This document shows, one piece after another, positions 29,739-38,374 of a DNA stretch of 42,812 nucleotides. The position numbers were made by a program, and so were the translations under genes. Origin of the DNA: a virus. The stretch is taken from the IMG/VR virus record IMGVR_UViG_3300025141_010727, positions 1-42,812 of that record, one strand, 5' to 3'. How positions within the stretch are numbered: position 1 is the first letter of the stretch; each line of letters opens with the position of its first letter. The notes beneath the pieces were generated by a model. It ran no database searches, was not told where the DNA came from, and saw nothing but the letters and a program-made list of their open reading frames with translations.

Positions 29739-30309
29739 TGAAGAGAAAGAAAAGTGTACTAAATGCTCTTTGCATGAGAATTCAAAAATAAGATGCCATG
29801 GTTATTTTTATCCGTCTAAACAGTCAGTAAATACAAAAATAGTATTCATAGCAAGAAATCCAGGAAATTTTAAAGATCAAGAAATTGCATCAGAAGATGT
29901 AGCCCCTTTTGGTCTCCAAAAAGATCCAAATATCCTCAAATATTCCGAAGTATATTTTAGAAAACTTATAACAGAATTACATTTCACAGAATTTCATATA
30001 ACTAATATCGTAAAATGTGACTCAAAAAATAATGTTCCAACAAAAGAACAGCAATATCAATGTATGCATTTTTTAGCAAAAGAATTGAATATAATAAAAC
30101 CTGAACAAATATACTGTCTGGGAAGGGAAGCAGCAAATCTTTTTGGTTTAAATTTTGGCCAATTTGTTTATAATACAATGTGGAATAAGAAAGTATTTGT
30201 AGGTGCAGTATATCATCCTGCATATATTTATCGAAATCCAGGTATGTATGAAAAATGGAAAAAACAAGTAAATGAATTTCAAACACATTCATTTTTTAAG
30301 GATAGTTAA
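29707..30309 (+). CDS. Family-4 uracil-DNA-glycosylase-like Fe-S protein
   Basis: 200 aa, start uncertain (ATG 29707 used). CTKCSLHENSKIRCHG, IVFIARNPGNFKDQE, FHITNIVKCDSKNNVPTKEQ, CMHFLAKELNI, IYCLGREAANLF and GAVYHPAYIYRNP follow the order of family-4 UDG motifs, with four Cys for an Fe-S cluster. The first motif is ARNPG rather than the usual GEAPG, so uracil excision is uncertain. It may act on a modified base in the same pathway or repair uracil in phage DNA. Confidence 0.75.
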   Translation: MKILESLKQINEEKEKCTKCSLHENSKIRCHGYFYPSKQSVNTKIVFIARNPGNFKDQEIASEDVAPFGLQKDPNILKYSEVYFRKLITELHFTEFHITNIVKCDSKNNVPTKEQQYQCMHFLAKELNIIKPEQIYCLGREAANLFGLNFGQFVYNTMWNKKVFVGAVYHPAYIYRNPGMYEKWKKQVNEFQTHSFFKDS

Positions 30310-33300
30310 TGAATAAAGAAGTCACAACTTTTACTCATCTACATTGTCATACTTCATTTAGTATGATTGATGGTATAGGTAAGCCTCCTGATAATGCTAA
30401 ACGTGCGGCTGATATAGGTCAGCAAGCATTAGCTATAACAGATCATGGTACTTTGGCTGGTTCATATGAGTTTCAGAAAGCATGTCTTGTAAATGGTGTA
30501 AAACCAATTATTGGTAATGAAATGTATCTTTGTAACGATATGAATGAAGCACCTTTATCTAATGCTGAAAAAGCAATCATGACAAAGGACCAAATCAAAG
30601 AAGTTCAATCAAAACGTGCTAGAAGTTCACATCTACTTGTATTAGCAATGAACGATAAAGGTATGGAAAATTTATATACTTTGAATTATCAGGCCAATAA
30701 GTTTGGATTTTATTACAGACCTAGAATTGATTTAGACATGTTAGAAAAACATAGTGAAGGTCTAGTTGTAACATCAACTTGTATTGCATCAAAAATGGGT
30801 AGATCATTCTTTGATGGTGATTATAAAGCTATGCAAAATTATTTTGAAAGAATGACATCAATGTTTGGTGAAAGGTTCTTTCTTGAAATTCAGCCAAATG
30901 AGTTACAGATGCAAATTGATTATAATGAATATATCATTAATAATTTTGCAAAAAAATATGATGTAGGAACTGTGATTACATGCGATGCTCATTATCCTAT
31001 TAAAGAAGGAAATGATGCAAGAACATTTCTATTAAGTTTGACAACTGATATGGAAGAATCTGAATGTAAGAATATGTTTATTATGCCTGAGGAAAATGTA
31101 AGGGAACTTTGGAAAATTCATGGGCATCAAGATGTTATGGGAACAAAATGGCTTGATGAAGGTATTGAAACAACTAAAAAGGTTGCAACAATGTGTAATG
31201 GTCTTATTGATACTGAATCATTGAAGGAACCTACATTTGTTACACCTGAAGGTTATAAAAATAATAGGGAATTCATTAATAAAGCTCTTATAAACGGTAT
31301 TCAAAAGAAAATTAAGCTTGGGCAGGTAACAACAGAAAATGCCAAGGATTATATGCTTAGAGCTAAAAATGAAATCGAGGTTATTGACGATAAAGGATAT
31401 GTAGATTATTTCCTTATTACAAAAGATTTTACCGATTGGGCTTATGAACATGATATATTGATGTCGCCAGGGAGGGGCAGCGCGGCTGGGAGTGTTGTAT
31501 GTTGGTTGTTGGATATTACACAGTTGGATCCAATTAAATATGATTTGTTCTTCGAGAGGTTCATGAATCCGGAACGAATTAAGGTGCCAGATATTGATAA
31601 TGACTTTGAAGCTGGGCGTCGCAGAGAAGTTAGAGATTATGTAGCAGGTAAATGGGGGTTTGATAATATTGCACCAGTTGGGTCAATTATGAGGTATACA
31701 TGTAATAATTTGTTTAGAGAATATTGTAAGAATTTAGGAATGGATTTTTTTGAAGTAAACAAAATAGCTAAAACAATTAATTCAACTGGATCAGAATTCA
31801 AATCATTAAAAGCATTTGCCGATGTTGCTAAAGATAACGAAAAATTAGCAGCGTATCTTGCACAATTTGAACAGGATGACAAAAATAAATTGATAGAAAC
31901 TATATCAGCAATTGAAGGAAATCCAAAAACATACTCTGTTTCAGGAGGCGGAACTATTATATCATCGGATGTATTATACAAAAGTATGCCACTTAGAAGA
32001 GCTAAATTGAATAAAGAGGATGAGGAAATTGCAAAGAATACTAATGAAGAAGTAATTAAGATGGTTACAGAATGGCAAGTAGAGGAACTTGGTAAGATTG
32101 GGTTCCTTAAAATTGATATGCTTGGAATTAAAACTTTGGATGTTGTTAAGAGAGTGGCGGAACAAGTAGGTATATCAATTGATGACCTATATTCTATGCC
32201 TATGATGAGAGAGGATATTGATCCTGAAGATACAGAGTATATGAAGTATTATGATAAGGCATATGAAATGTTGTCACAAGGAAAGACAGAAGGTATATTC
32301 CAATTTGAAGGTGATAATATTACAAGGTTATTGAAGGATATTTGTCCAAGAAATGTCGAAGACCTTGCAGTAACATCAGCATTATATAGACCTGGTGTTA
32401 TAAAAGCTGGTCTTACACAGAAATATGCAAAGAGAAGATTGGGTAAAGAGGAATCAACAAATGATGTTCATCCATTCTTTGATGAAATCCTTGCACCAAC
32501 AGAAAACATTATGGTATACCAGGAACAATTCATTCGAATGTTTAATAAGATGGGAATGGGCCTTGGTCCTGCTGATCTTCTTCGTAGAGCATGTGAACAT
32601 TTTGATTACGAACAGATTGATGACCTATTGGATAACCATCTCTTTAATAATGATGACCTTAAGTTACCGGTAAAAGATGTGAAGAAAATAACAAAGTATA
32701 TGATTGACAATGCAGGTTATTTATTCAATAAACCTCATTCAGTATCATATGGAATGTTATCGTATTGGGGTGCATATATGAAGGCACGCTATCCCGCCTT
32801 ATTTTGTGAAGTATTACTTAACTATAATCAAGGGATCCAAGAAAAGATTGCAAGTTATATTAATATGGCAAGAGAATTATTGCCTGATGCTAAGGTAAGT
32901 ATTGGTTCAATCAATAATTTCTCTGAAAATTTTAAAGTAAATGAAACAGATATTCTGATTGGTATTGTAAATGTAAAAGGAATCGGTCATAAAGTTGTTT
33001 CGAAAATCAATGAACATAAGCCTGAAAAAGGTTGGGAAACATTTCTAGAATTCTATAAAGATAACATGGATCATAGAATGGCATCGAATAAAAATATTAG
33101 TATTATGGCTATCTTGGGAATGTTTGATAATATGCCATTTAGTGATAAGGTGGATAATATAGGTAGAAAACCACTATCACAAATAGTAATATTATTTGAT
33201 AAATTTACAAGACTTAAAGTAGTAGAAAGAAGAGAAATATTTAAGAAATGTGGTTTTGAAGATAAAAAGATGAAGCCAATTATGTTAATGGAGTCGGATA

Positions 33301-33752
33301 AATTTAAGAAATTCTTTTCAGAAGTTGGTGTATATTTCAATGATGATTTTAATGAAAAGGAAACGATTAAATTAGAATTAGAATATCTAGGGTTTAGATA
33401 TTCAGGAAGTGAAAGAACAGCTGAATTAGAAGAAGCATTGCGGGGTATAGGAATACCTCATATATCTGAATGGGATGCAATATCACATGAGGATTCTACA
33501 TATGTTTGGGGAACTATACAAAATGTGGATCATCGTACAACAAAGAATGGAAAACCATTTGCTATACTTAAATTTAATGGGAATATATCCGTTAAGATAT
33601 GGGAAAATAAACTTAGATATTTTATTGATGATCTATTTGCCGGAGCATTAATATTACTTAAATTAAAAGAAGATAGTTTTGGATTATCTGTAGCATGGGA
33701 CAGAATGTCATTACTTACAGAAAAAGATATAATGGAGAAAATGAATGAATGA
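30309..33752 (+). CDS. dnaE: DNA polymerase III alpha subunit (DnaE type)
   Basis: 1147 aa, uninterrupted; the ATG overlaps the UDG-like stop by one base. PHP domain starts FTHLHCHTSFSMIDG, with ALAITDHGTLAGSYEF and VITCDAHYPI. The catalytic Asp pair is in VPDIDNDFEAGRRREVRDYV (near 426), and a third acid is in GFLKIDMLGIKTLD (near 600). PGRGSAAGSVVCWLL and GIFQFEGDNI are DnaE signatures; FNKPHSVSYGMLSYW and an OB domain (VWGTIQNVDH) follow. No exonuclease domain is inserted. It is the replicase and replaces the family B polymerase of T4. Confidence 0.95.
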   Translation: MNKEVTTFTHLHCHTSFSMIDGIGKPPDNAKRAADIGQQALAITDHGTLAGSYEFQKACLVNGVKPIIGNEMYLCNDMNEAPLSNAEKAIMTKDQIKEVQSKRARSSHLLVLAMNDKGMENLYTLNYQANKFGFYYRPRIDLDMLEKHSEGLVVTSTCIASKMGRSFFDGDYKAMQNYFERMTSMFGERFFLEIQPNELQMQIDYNEYIINNFAKKYDVGTVITCDAHYPIKEGNDARTFLLSLTTDMEESECKNMFIMPEENVRELWKIHGHQDVMGTKWLDEGIETTKKVATMCNGLIDTESLKEPTFVTPEGYKNNREFINKALINGIQKKIKLGQVTTENAKDYMLRAKNEIEVIDDKGYVDYFLITKDFTDWAYEHDILMSPGRGSAAGSVVCWLLDITQLDPIKYDLFFERFMNPERIKVPDIDNDFEAGRRREVRDYVAGKWGFDNIAPVGSIMRYTCNNLFREYCKNLGMDFFEVNKIAKTINSTGSEFKSLKAFADVAKDNEKLAAYLAQFEQDDKNKLIETISAIEGNPKTYSVSGGGTIISSDVLYKSMPLRRAKLNKEDEEIAKNTNEEVIKMVTEWQVEELGKIGFLKIDMLGIKTLDVVKRVAEQVGISIDDLYSMPMMREDIDPEDTEYMKYYDKAYEMLSQGKTEGIFQFEGDNITRLLKDICPRNVEDLAVTSALYRPGVIKAGLTQKYAKRRLGKEESTNDVHPFFDEILAPTENIMVYQEQFIRMFNKMGMGLGPADLLRRACEHFDYEQIDDLLDNHLFNNDDLKLPVKDVKKITKYMIDNAGYLFNKPHSVSYGMLSYWGAYMKARYPALFCEVLLNYNQGIQEKIASYINMARELLPDAKVSIGSINNFSENFKVNETDILIGIVNVKGIGHKVVSKINEHKPEKGWETFLEFYKDNMDHRMASNKNISIMAILGMFDNMPFSDKVDNIGRKPLSQIVILFDKFTRLKVVERREIFKKCGFEDKKMKPIMLMESDKFKKFFSEVGVYFNDDFNEKETIKLELEYLGFRYSGSERTAELEEALRGIGIPHISEWDAISHEDSTYVWGTIQNVDHRTTKNGKPFAILKFNGNISVKIWENKLRYFIDDLFAGALILLKLKEDSFGLSVAWDRMSLLTEKDIMEKMNE

Positions 33753-34335
33753 TCCAGGTAGAGCACGAGGAAGCCGACGGAGTTTTAAAGATAAGATAAG
33801 TAAATTTGCTCCTCGCGGATCCGGCCGTCTTAAAAATACAGTGGAAGGTGAAGATAGGAAAACTATTAAACCAAGCGAAACTGCAATAAGGGAAGATACA
33901 ACATCAATAGAGTTCAGAAGAATATATGATGAAGATAGTGGCAAAGACAAATTCGACCAAATGTATAATACTCAATTGGAATCCCAATTATATTTATCAA
34001 GATATGTCGATCATGCATGTTATCCAGGGAATGATTTGGTTGGTAAGCAACAATTGTTTAAAGATGTTCTATTATTGCTTATAAAGGAATGCACAGAAGT
34101 ACTTGATGAAATAAACTTTAAACATCATATGAAAAGAAAAATAGTAGATAAAGAAGCATTAAAGGAAGAATTGATCGATGTTTTAAAATATTGGATGAAC
34201 CTTTGTTTATTATATGATATAAAATCAGAAGAAATAATTGATATTTTTATGAAAAAAACAAAGAAAGTAATTGAGAAGTTTGACAATGAGATGGGGATCA
34301 ATAATGTTAGTCAAAACACCACTGATTCAGAATAA
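33745..34335 (+). CDS. All-alpha NTP pyrophosphatase-like (MazG/dUTPase-2 like)
   Basis: 196 aa; ATG overlaps the polymerase stop by 8 bases, behind GGAG. After a basic tail (ARGSRRSFKDKISKF), LLLLIKECTEVLDEINF (ExxxE helix) and LKEELIDVLKYWMNLCLLY (ExxxD helix) form the metal site of the dimeric dUTPase/MazG fold. Probably hydrolyses a dNTP; the substrate may be dUTP or a host nucleotide. Adjacent to the replicase. Confidence 0.75.
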   Translation: MNDPGRARGSRRSFKDKISKFAPRGSGRLKNTVEGEDRKTIKPSETAIREDTTSIEFRRIYDEDSGKDKFDQMYNTQLESQLYLSRYVDHACYPGNDLVGKQQLFKDVLLLLIKECTEVLDEINFKHHMKRKIVDKEALKEELIDVLKYWMNLCLLYDIKSEEIIDIFMKKTKKVIEKFDNEMGINNVSQNTTDSE

Positions 34336-34903
34336 AAAAGATAGGAAAAAGCCAGGATTAATAACTACTAGACTTACCTATAATAACATAATTGATATGA
34401 ATTATCGGTTATGGTTCTTATCAAATGAAGCAGGGAATGCTTTGTTTTATATCATGTTAGATGGCAATGAACCAGGATGCACCATTGCATTTACTGAAGA
34501 AAATATAGGGTTAAGATATATAAACAGTGAATTTGTTAAAATGGGATTATTGAAATCATTTGGACCAAAAGTTGTATTAACAAATATGTCATTGTTTTAT
34601 ATTCAAAAAATTCTCAATCCAGCTAATGCAACATTTCTTAATGTTGTAGCAGTTAATCCTAATAATAAAGATAATTTTTTTGTTCCATTACAATTATCAT
34701 ATTTCAAAGGTATGTATGAAAATTGTTGTAATGATGAAGCAACAATTGTAGACAGTCATAAACAATCTTCTGTATTTCTTACGTATAATACAGAAAATTC
34801 GATATATGAAGTAGTAAATAGGTCTAATCATGATTCAGATTCGTTTGGTTTATTTGGAATGGGCCAGGATGATGGTGATGACGACGATATTAATAGTTTT
34901 TAG
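34304..34903 (+). CDS. Unknown protein with acidic tail (199 aa)
   Basis: ATG 34304 with GGGGA upstream, inside the end of the previous gene. Begins VKTPLIQNKKDRKK; the C-terminus ends GMGQDDGDDDDINSF, an acidic tail of the kind used by phage replication proteins for partner binding. No family recognised. Confidence 0.65.
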   Translation: MLVKTPLIQNKKDRKKPGLITTRLTYNNIIDMNYRLWFLSNEAGNALFYIMLDGNEPGCTIAFTEENIGLRYINSEFVKMGLLKSFGPKVVLTNMSLFYIQKILNPANATFLNVVAVNPNNKDNFFVPLQLSYFKGMYENCCNDEATIVDSHKQSSVFLTYNTENSIYEVVNRSNHDSDSFGLFGMGQDDGDDDDINSF

Positions 34904-34931
34904 TTGATATTTATAATTAAGGAAAATAATC

Positions 34932-35021
34932 ATGGCTAGTTATTCACATGAACAATGCTGGGTCTCCCAAACTTTTCTATATTCAGCAGAATTTGAATGT
35001 GTGTTTAACTAGCTTTTTTTT
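34932..35021 (+). ncRNA. Small folded RNA candidate ending in a T-tract
   Basis: GCTAGTTA pairs with TAACTAGC (about 35006-35013), then CACAT/ATGTG, TGCTG/CAGCA and GGG/CCC nest inside, and the outer stem is followed by eight T residues (35014-35021). A 26-codon frame starting at 34932 fills the same space, but the long-range pairing suggests RNA function or a composite terminator. Confidence 0.4.
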
Positions 35022-35034
35022 ATTCGGAGGTAAA

Positions 35035-35454
35035 ATGCCACAAGAACAAGAAAAAGAATATATTGATGAGATAGAAAAAATATTATCTATTGAACCGGAA
35101 ACAATTAAATTAAGAGTTGCTACAATTCAAGAAGAACTTGATAAAGTTGCAACAGGTCTCCGAGCCGAATTAGATAATCAAGTAACTGATAAAATAACAG
35201 ATTTAGAGATTATGGAATTACCAGTTTTCAAAACTTGGATGTTATGCAAATTAATTATAGAACAGAGTCAAACATCTATTGGCGATGATACATGTAATAG
35301 ATTATTATATTACATATATGAAGAAAAGAATGGTTCTATACCAGAATTACTTAACCAATATGATCTTGTTACAGTTACTAATCCTGTAACAGGTGAGTTA
35401 AGTTTTGAATTAATAGTTATGGAGACTGAAACTTATGAAAAGTCCGGAGAGTGA
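35035..35454 (+). CDS. Unknown acidic protein (139 aa)
   Basis: ATG 35035 after the strong site GGAGGT; an upstream in-frame ATG at 34948 has no such site and lies in the folded RNA. Helical and acidic (PQEQEKEYIDEIEKILSIE), later DLVTVTNPVTGELSFELIV. Overlaps the next gene by 20 bases. No family recognised. Confidence 0.7.
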   Translation: MPQEQEKEYIDEIEKILSIEPETIKLRVATIQEELDKVATGLRAELDNQVTDKITDLEIMELPVFKTWMLCKLIIEQSQTSIGDDTCNRLLYYIYEEKNGSIPELLNQYDLVTVTNPVTGELSFELIVMETETYEKSGE

Positions 35455-36106
35455 AGAGGAACAGGCTGCAAGGATAGCGAAAACATTTATGGAAAGCGCT
35501 AGGCAAGAAGAATTAAATATTAAAGAACAAATTAGAATCGTTGCAGTAACATTATCAAATGTTGATCAACAAGTTAGAACAGCAATACAATTAGTTAATC
35601 AAGCACATGAGAAAATAGAAGATATGGTTGCTCATAAGGTTTATAGAGATAATAGTGATCCTAATATCAATATTAATTCTCACTATAATATATTAGATGC
35701 ATTTAATGATATAGTCAAAACTTCTAGTTTTTTAAGAATGCAATTAGGAGTACCATTAAGAAGATTTTTGTTATTAGCAGAAGAACAAAAAGTAGAAGAA
35801 CAAAATAATCCTAATAAACTACCTGAAATTGTTGAAGGTTCTGAAGATGAACAAATAAAACAAGAAGATTTATTGAATGCTTTTCATGAAAGTGAAAAGA
35901 TAATGGAGAACTCTAAAGAACATTTCAAAGGAATTGCCAATGAATCGGAAGAAAACGATGAAGAAGACAGATATAGTGAAACAGGTGAAAGAGAAATTGA
36001 ATTCATCTTCAACCCAAACCTCGGCGAAGAAGACTCGGAAGAAGAGGATTTCGAAAAAAGCGAAAATAAAGAAAATTCCGAGGACGAAGAAACCGAAGAA
36101 GATTAA
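35435..36106 (+). CDS. Unknown protein with long acidic tail (223 aa)
   Basis: ATG 35435. N-terminal helices (AKTFMESARQEELNIKEQIR, VTLSNVDQQVRTAIQLVNQA), middle SFLRMQLGVPLRRFLLLAEE, and a Glu/Asp-rich last 70 residues. About 167 bases of the acidic tail are also read in another frame as the basic start of the next gene. Function unknown. Confidence 0.7.
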   Translation: MKSPESEEEQAARIAKTFMESARQEELNIKEQIRIVAVTLSNVDQQVRTAIQLVNQAHEKIEDMVAHKVYRDNSDPNININSHYNILDAFNDIVKTSSFLRMQLGVPLRRFLLLAEEQKVEEQNNPNKLPEIVEGSEDEQIKQEDLLNAFHESEKIMENSKEHFKGIANESEENDEEDRYSETGEREIEFIFNPNLGEEDSEEEDFEKSENKENSEDEETEED

Positions 36107-36431
36107 ATTAAAAATAGAAACTACCAAAGATAGATATGGTACGAAAAGGTTAAAATATGTTGACATTCCAGAAGAATTATTAATAACAAAGGATCATATT
36201 AATAAATATTTAGAGTGCGCTGATTATAAAGAAAAGCGATACTTTAAATTAAAAGAATTAAATAAAGAAAAAGGATATGTATCAGTTATAACAGAACAAG
36301 GTGCTGCTAAGACACTTAATTTACAATCAGTATGCTTACATAGAAATATTAATGTAAGAAATCAAAATTTGGATCCAAATGAATTGTTGAGAGCTGCAAA
36401 AGCTAGAAGAAGAGGAGCTAAAAAGAAATGA
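35940..36431 (+). CDS. Unknown protein with very basic N-terminus (163 aa), dual-coded start
   Basis: ATG 35940 is seven bases after AAGGA; no later in-frame start exists before the well-behaved part (TTKDRYGTKRLKYVDIPEEL onwards). The first 55 residues (SAKKTRKKRISKKAKIKKIP) lie over the acidic tail of the previous gene, one frame apart. The remainder ends LRAAKARRRGAKKK. It may bind nucleic acid; family not recognised. Confidence 0.65.
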   Translation: MNRKKTMKKTDIVKQVKEKLNSSSTQTSAKKTRKKRISKKAKIKKIPRTKKPKKIKLKIETTKDRYGTKRLKYVDIPEELLITKDHINKYLECADYKEKRYFKLKELNKEKGYVSVITEQGAAKTLNLQSVCLHRNINVRNQNLDPNELLRAAKARRRGAKKK

Positions 36432-36673
36432 ATAAAGGGAATTTAATATTACCTAATGATTTAAATACAGCAGGCATTCAACCTGATGAAATCGACCCTG
36501 CTGATGCATTAGTAGCTGTTCATAGAAGAATGGTATCGTCAGAACAGGCAGTTATGACATTTCGTCAGCATTTAAATGATGTGATGATTGAAGTAGAAAT
36601 GATTAAGGAATCACAAGCAAAATTGGAGAATGAGATTGAGTCTCTCAGAACGACAAAGAAAGATATATCATAA
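36428..36673 (+). CDS. Small coiled-coil protein (81 aa)
   Basis: ATG overlaps the previous stop (ATGA). Predicted coiled coil in FRQHLNDVMIEVEMIKESQA and KLENEIESLRTTKKD. Overlaps the nuclease gene. Function unknown. Confidence 0.68.
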   Translation: MNKGNLILPNDLNTAGIQPDEIDPADALVAVHRRMVSSEQAVMTFRQHLNDVMIEVEMIKESQAKLENEIESLRTTKKDIS

Positions 36674-37160
36674 TGTAAAAGATTCTGAATGGGAAGAAAC
36701 TAAGGAACGTTATTATGAAAAGGAAAGAGACAATGGCCATCATTTAAAATGGTGGGCTAAAAATATGAAAACACGAGCACCACGTGATATGTCTATTGCA
36801 CGAAAGAAAATGAGACGTACCGCTCCAGAAAAAGCAATGATAGAGATTCTTGAGGGATTAGGTATAGAATTTGAGGTAGAATTTCCATTAAGATTTTTAG
36901 ATAGTTATAAGATATATGACTTTAGAGTTGGTAAACTACTTATTGAAGTAGATGGTGATTATATACATGGGAATTTTGATAATGATTCAGTATCATTCAA
37001 TTATATGCAAATGAAAAATAAGAAGAATGATGGTCAGAAAAATTGGATAGCAAAGAAATCAGGCTATCAGATAATAAGGTTTTGGCAATCAACTATTGAG
37101 AGAGATAAACTACTTGTGATCGAAAGGTTAAAAAAGGCAATTAATGGAAATAAAAAATAA
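36636..37160 (+). CDS. PD-(D/E)XK endonuclease-like protein (DUF559/Vsr-like)
   Basis: 174 aa; TTG 36636 is seven bases after GGAG, while an in-frame ATG at 36630 would be too close. TAPEKAMIEILEGLGIEFEV, YKIYDFRVGKLLIEVDGDYI then HG, and SGYQIIRFWQSTIERD follow the Vsr/DUF559 nuclease pattern (Glu, Asp, Glu-x-Asp, His). It could be a repair, recombination or free-standing homing nuclease; no target gene is evident beside it. Confidence 0.75.
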   Translation: MSLSERQRKIYHNVKDSEWEETKERYYEKERDNGHHLKWWAKNMKTRAPRDMSIARKKMRRTAPEKAMIEILEGLGIEFEVEFPLRFLDSYKIYDFRVGKLLIEVDGDYIHGNFDNDSVSFNYMQMKNKKNDGQKNWIAKKSGYQIIRFWQSTIERDKLLVIERLKKAINGNKK

Positions 37161-37470
37161 GACATTGGTAGAAGTTATATCAGATTATATAGCAATATTA
37201 ATAACTAAACAAATATCAGAATATGAAAATGCAATTGATTCTATTCTCAATGGTATAGATAATCCTACTACAAAAAGTGATATTGTTACAAGAAAACATT
37301 TGATAGTTAGTGTTATGAATTCTATAAAAAATGAGATAAGAGAGGAAATAACTGATGAAACATTCCTACCTTCGATTGCACAATCGATAAGAGATAGGGA
37401 AGATTTTGAACATTTGGAAACCCCTAAGGTGCGACAGAAGGAGATTGGGGACGACGTTTCGCTTGTATGA
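37144..37470 (+). CDS. Unknown helical protein (108 aa)
   Basis: ATG overlaps the nuclease gene by 17 bases. Helical: KTLVEVISDYIAILITKQIS, then KEIGDDVSLV at the end. No family recognised. Confidence 0.62.
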   Translation: MEIKNKTLVEVISDYIAILITKQISEYENAIDSILNGIDNPTTKSDIVTRKHLIVSVMNSIKNEIREEITDETFLPSIAQSIRDREDFEHLETPKVRQKEIGDDVSLV

Positions 37471-37491
37471 TAAACTATATGGAGAAATAAA

Positions 37492-37986
37492 TTGGCTAAA
37501 CAGAAGGGTAAAGCAAATGACTGGAAGCGAATCAAGCAGTCAAAAAGTAAGTTCGCTACTGCTGGAGGAGAATGGGAGATTACAAGAAAACCTTGGATGA
37601 TGATTTTCTTGGTAGGATTCAAAATTAAAGCAACTGATTTCGCAAAAGATATTTATGAAGGTGATGATAATGATTATCGTATTGCCCTTGCAGAAATATT
37701 TGGATTGAAAGCATTGGATAGAGAATTTGGTAAAATTATGCCTGCTGGATGGGATTTTCTTGGTTCAAATTATACATTCGAACATAATCCTCACCAGTTT
37801 ACATTAAATAAACAATCAGATTTTCAATTTGCATTAGATGCAATGTTTCCTCCTGAATTTGCAAAGAAGGATGATAAAAAAGGAGCAGTCAAAACAGCTG
37901 AAAGGGTTTCGAAAACATTACTGAATTCAAAAATATTGAGGTCAGGAAATGAGTGGGAAATGAAGCCATTAGCAAATGTCAAGTAA
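37492..37986 (+). CDS. Unknown protein (164 aa)
   Basis: TTG 37492 is seven bases after GGAG. Basic N-terminus (AKQKGKANDWKRIKQSKSKF), then KPWMMIFLVGFKIKATDFAK and KALDREFGKIMPAGWDFLGS. No family recognised; lies just before a MazG-like gene. Confidence 0.68.
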   Translation: MAKQKGKANDWKRIKQSKSKFATAGGEWEITRKPWMMIFLVGFKIKATDFAKDIYEGDDNDYRIALAEIFGLKALDREFGKIMPAGWDFLGSNYTFEHNPHQFTLNKQSDFQFALDAMFPPEFAKKDDKKGAVKTAERVSKTLLNSKILRSGNEWEMKPLANVK

Positions 37987-37992
37987 GGATTT

Positions 37993-38292
37993 ATGAAAGC
38001 AATATATGATCATAATATTGATAAATGGATGGATGACAAAGGCATTACAGAACACGGAACTGCTATGGGACAAGCCATTAAAACTTTAGAAGAAACTGCC
38101 GAACTCCTTGATGCTATAAATCATAATAATGATGAAGGCATTATGGATGCTATCGGAGATATATACGTGACCTTGCGTGGTGTTTGCAAAGTGAAAAATA
38201 TTAAATTTGACAAATGTGTAGAAGCTGCGTATAATGAAATTAAAGATAGGAAAGGTCATTTAACATCCCAAGGAACATTTGTAAAGGAGTAG
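37993..38292 (+). CDS. MazG-like nucleotide pyrophosphohydrolase
   Basis: 99 aa. QAIKTLEETAELLDAINHNN (ExxE) and GIMDAIGDIYVTLRGVCK (DAxGD helix) form the metal site of single-domain MazG-like enzymes; FDKCVEAAYNEIKDRKGHL is the usual last helix. The third all-alpha NTP pyrophosphatase of the window. Begins six bases after the previous stop. Confidence 0.83.
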   Translation: MKAIYDHNIDKWMDDKGITEHGTAMGQAIKTLEETAELLDAINHNNDEGIMDAIGDIYVTLRGVCKVKNIKFDKCVEAAYNEIKDRKGHLTSQGTFVKE

Positions 38293-38295
38293 TAA

Positions 38296-38361
38296 ATGAG
38301 TACAGAATTTTTTCCAGTAGTAACAGAGAAAAAAGCAAGAAAAATTATTGATAAATCTTAA
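38296..38361 (+). CDS. Possible 21-residue protein
   Basis: ATG soon after AAAGGAG; the peptide is STEFFPVVTEKKARKIIDKS after Met. It fills a small gap exactly between two genes with a good ribosome site, so translation is plausible. Confidence 0.45.
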   Translation: MSTEFFPVVTEKKARKIIDKS

Positions 38362-38374
38362 AATTGGAGGATAA

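Noticed and set aside
30309-33752. Intein within the DnaE polymerase
   Set aside because: All DnaE motifs follow in order in one frame without intein blocks.
35940-36106. Programmed frameshift joining the acidic and basic proteins
   Set aside because: The second frame would need a +1 shift; no -1-type slippery heptamer is in the right phase, and AAGGA plus ATG at 35940 gives a normal start.
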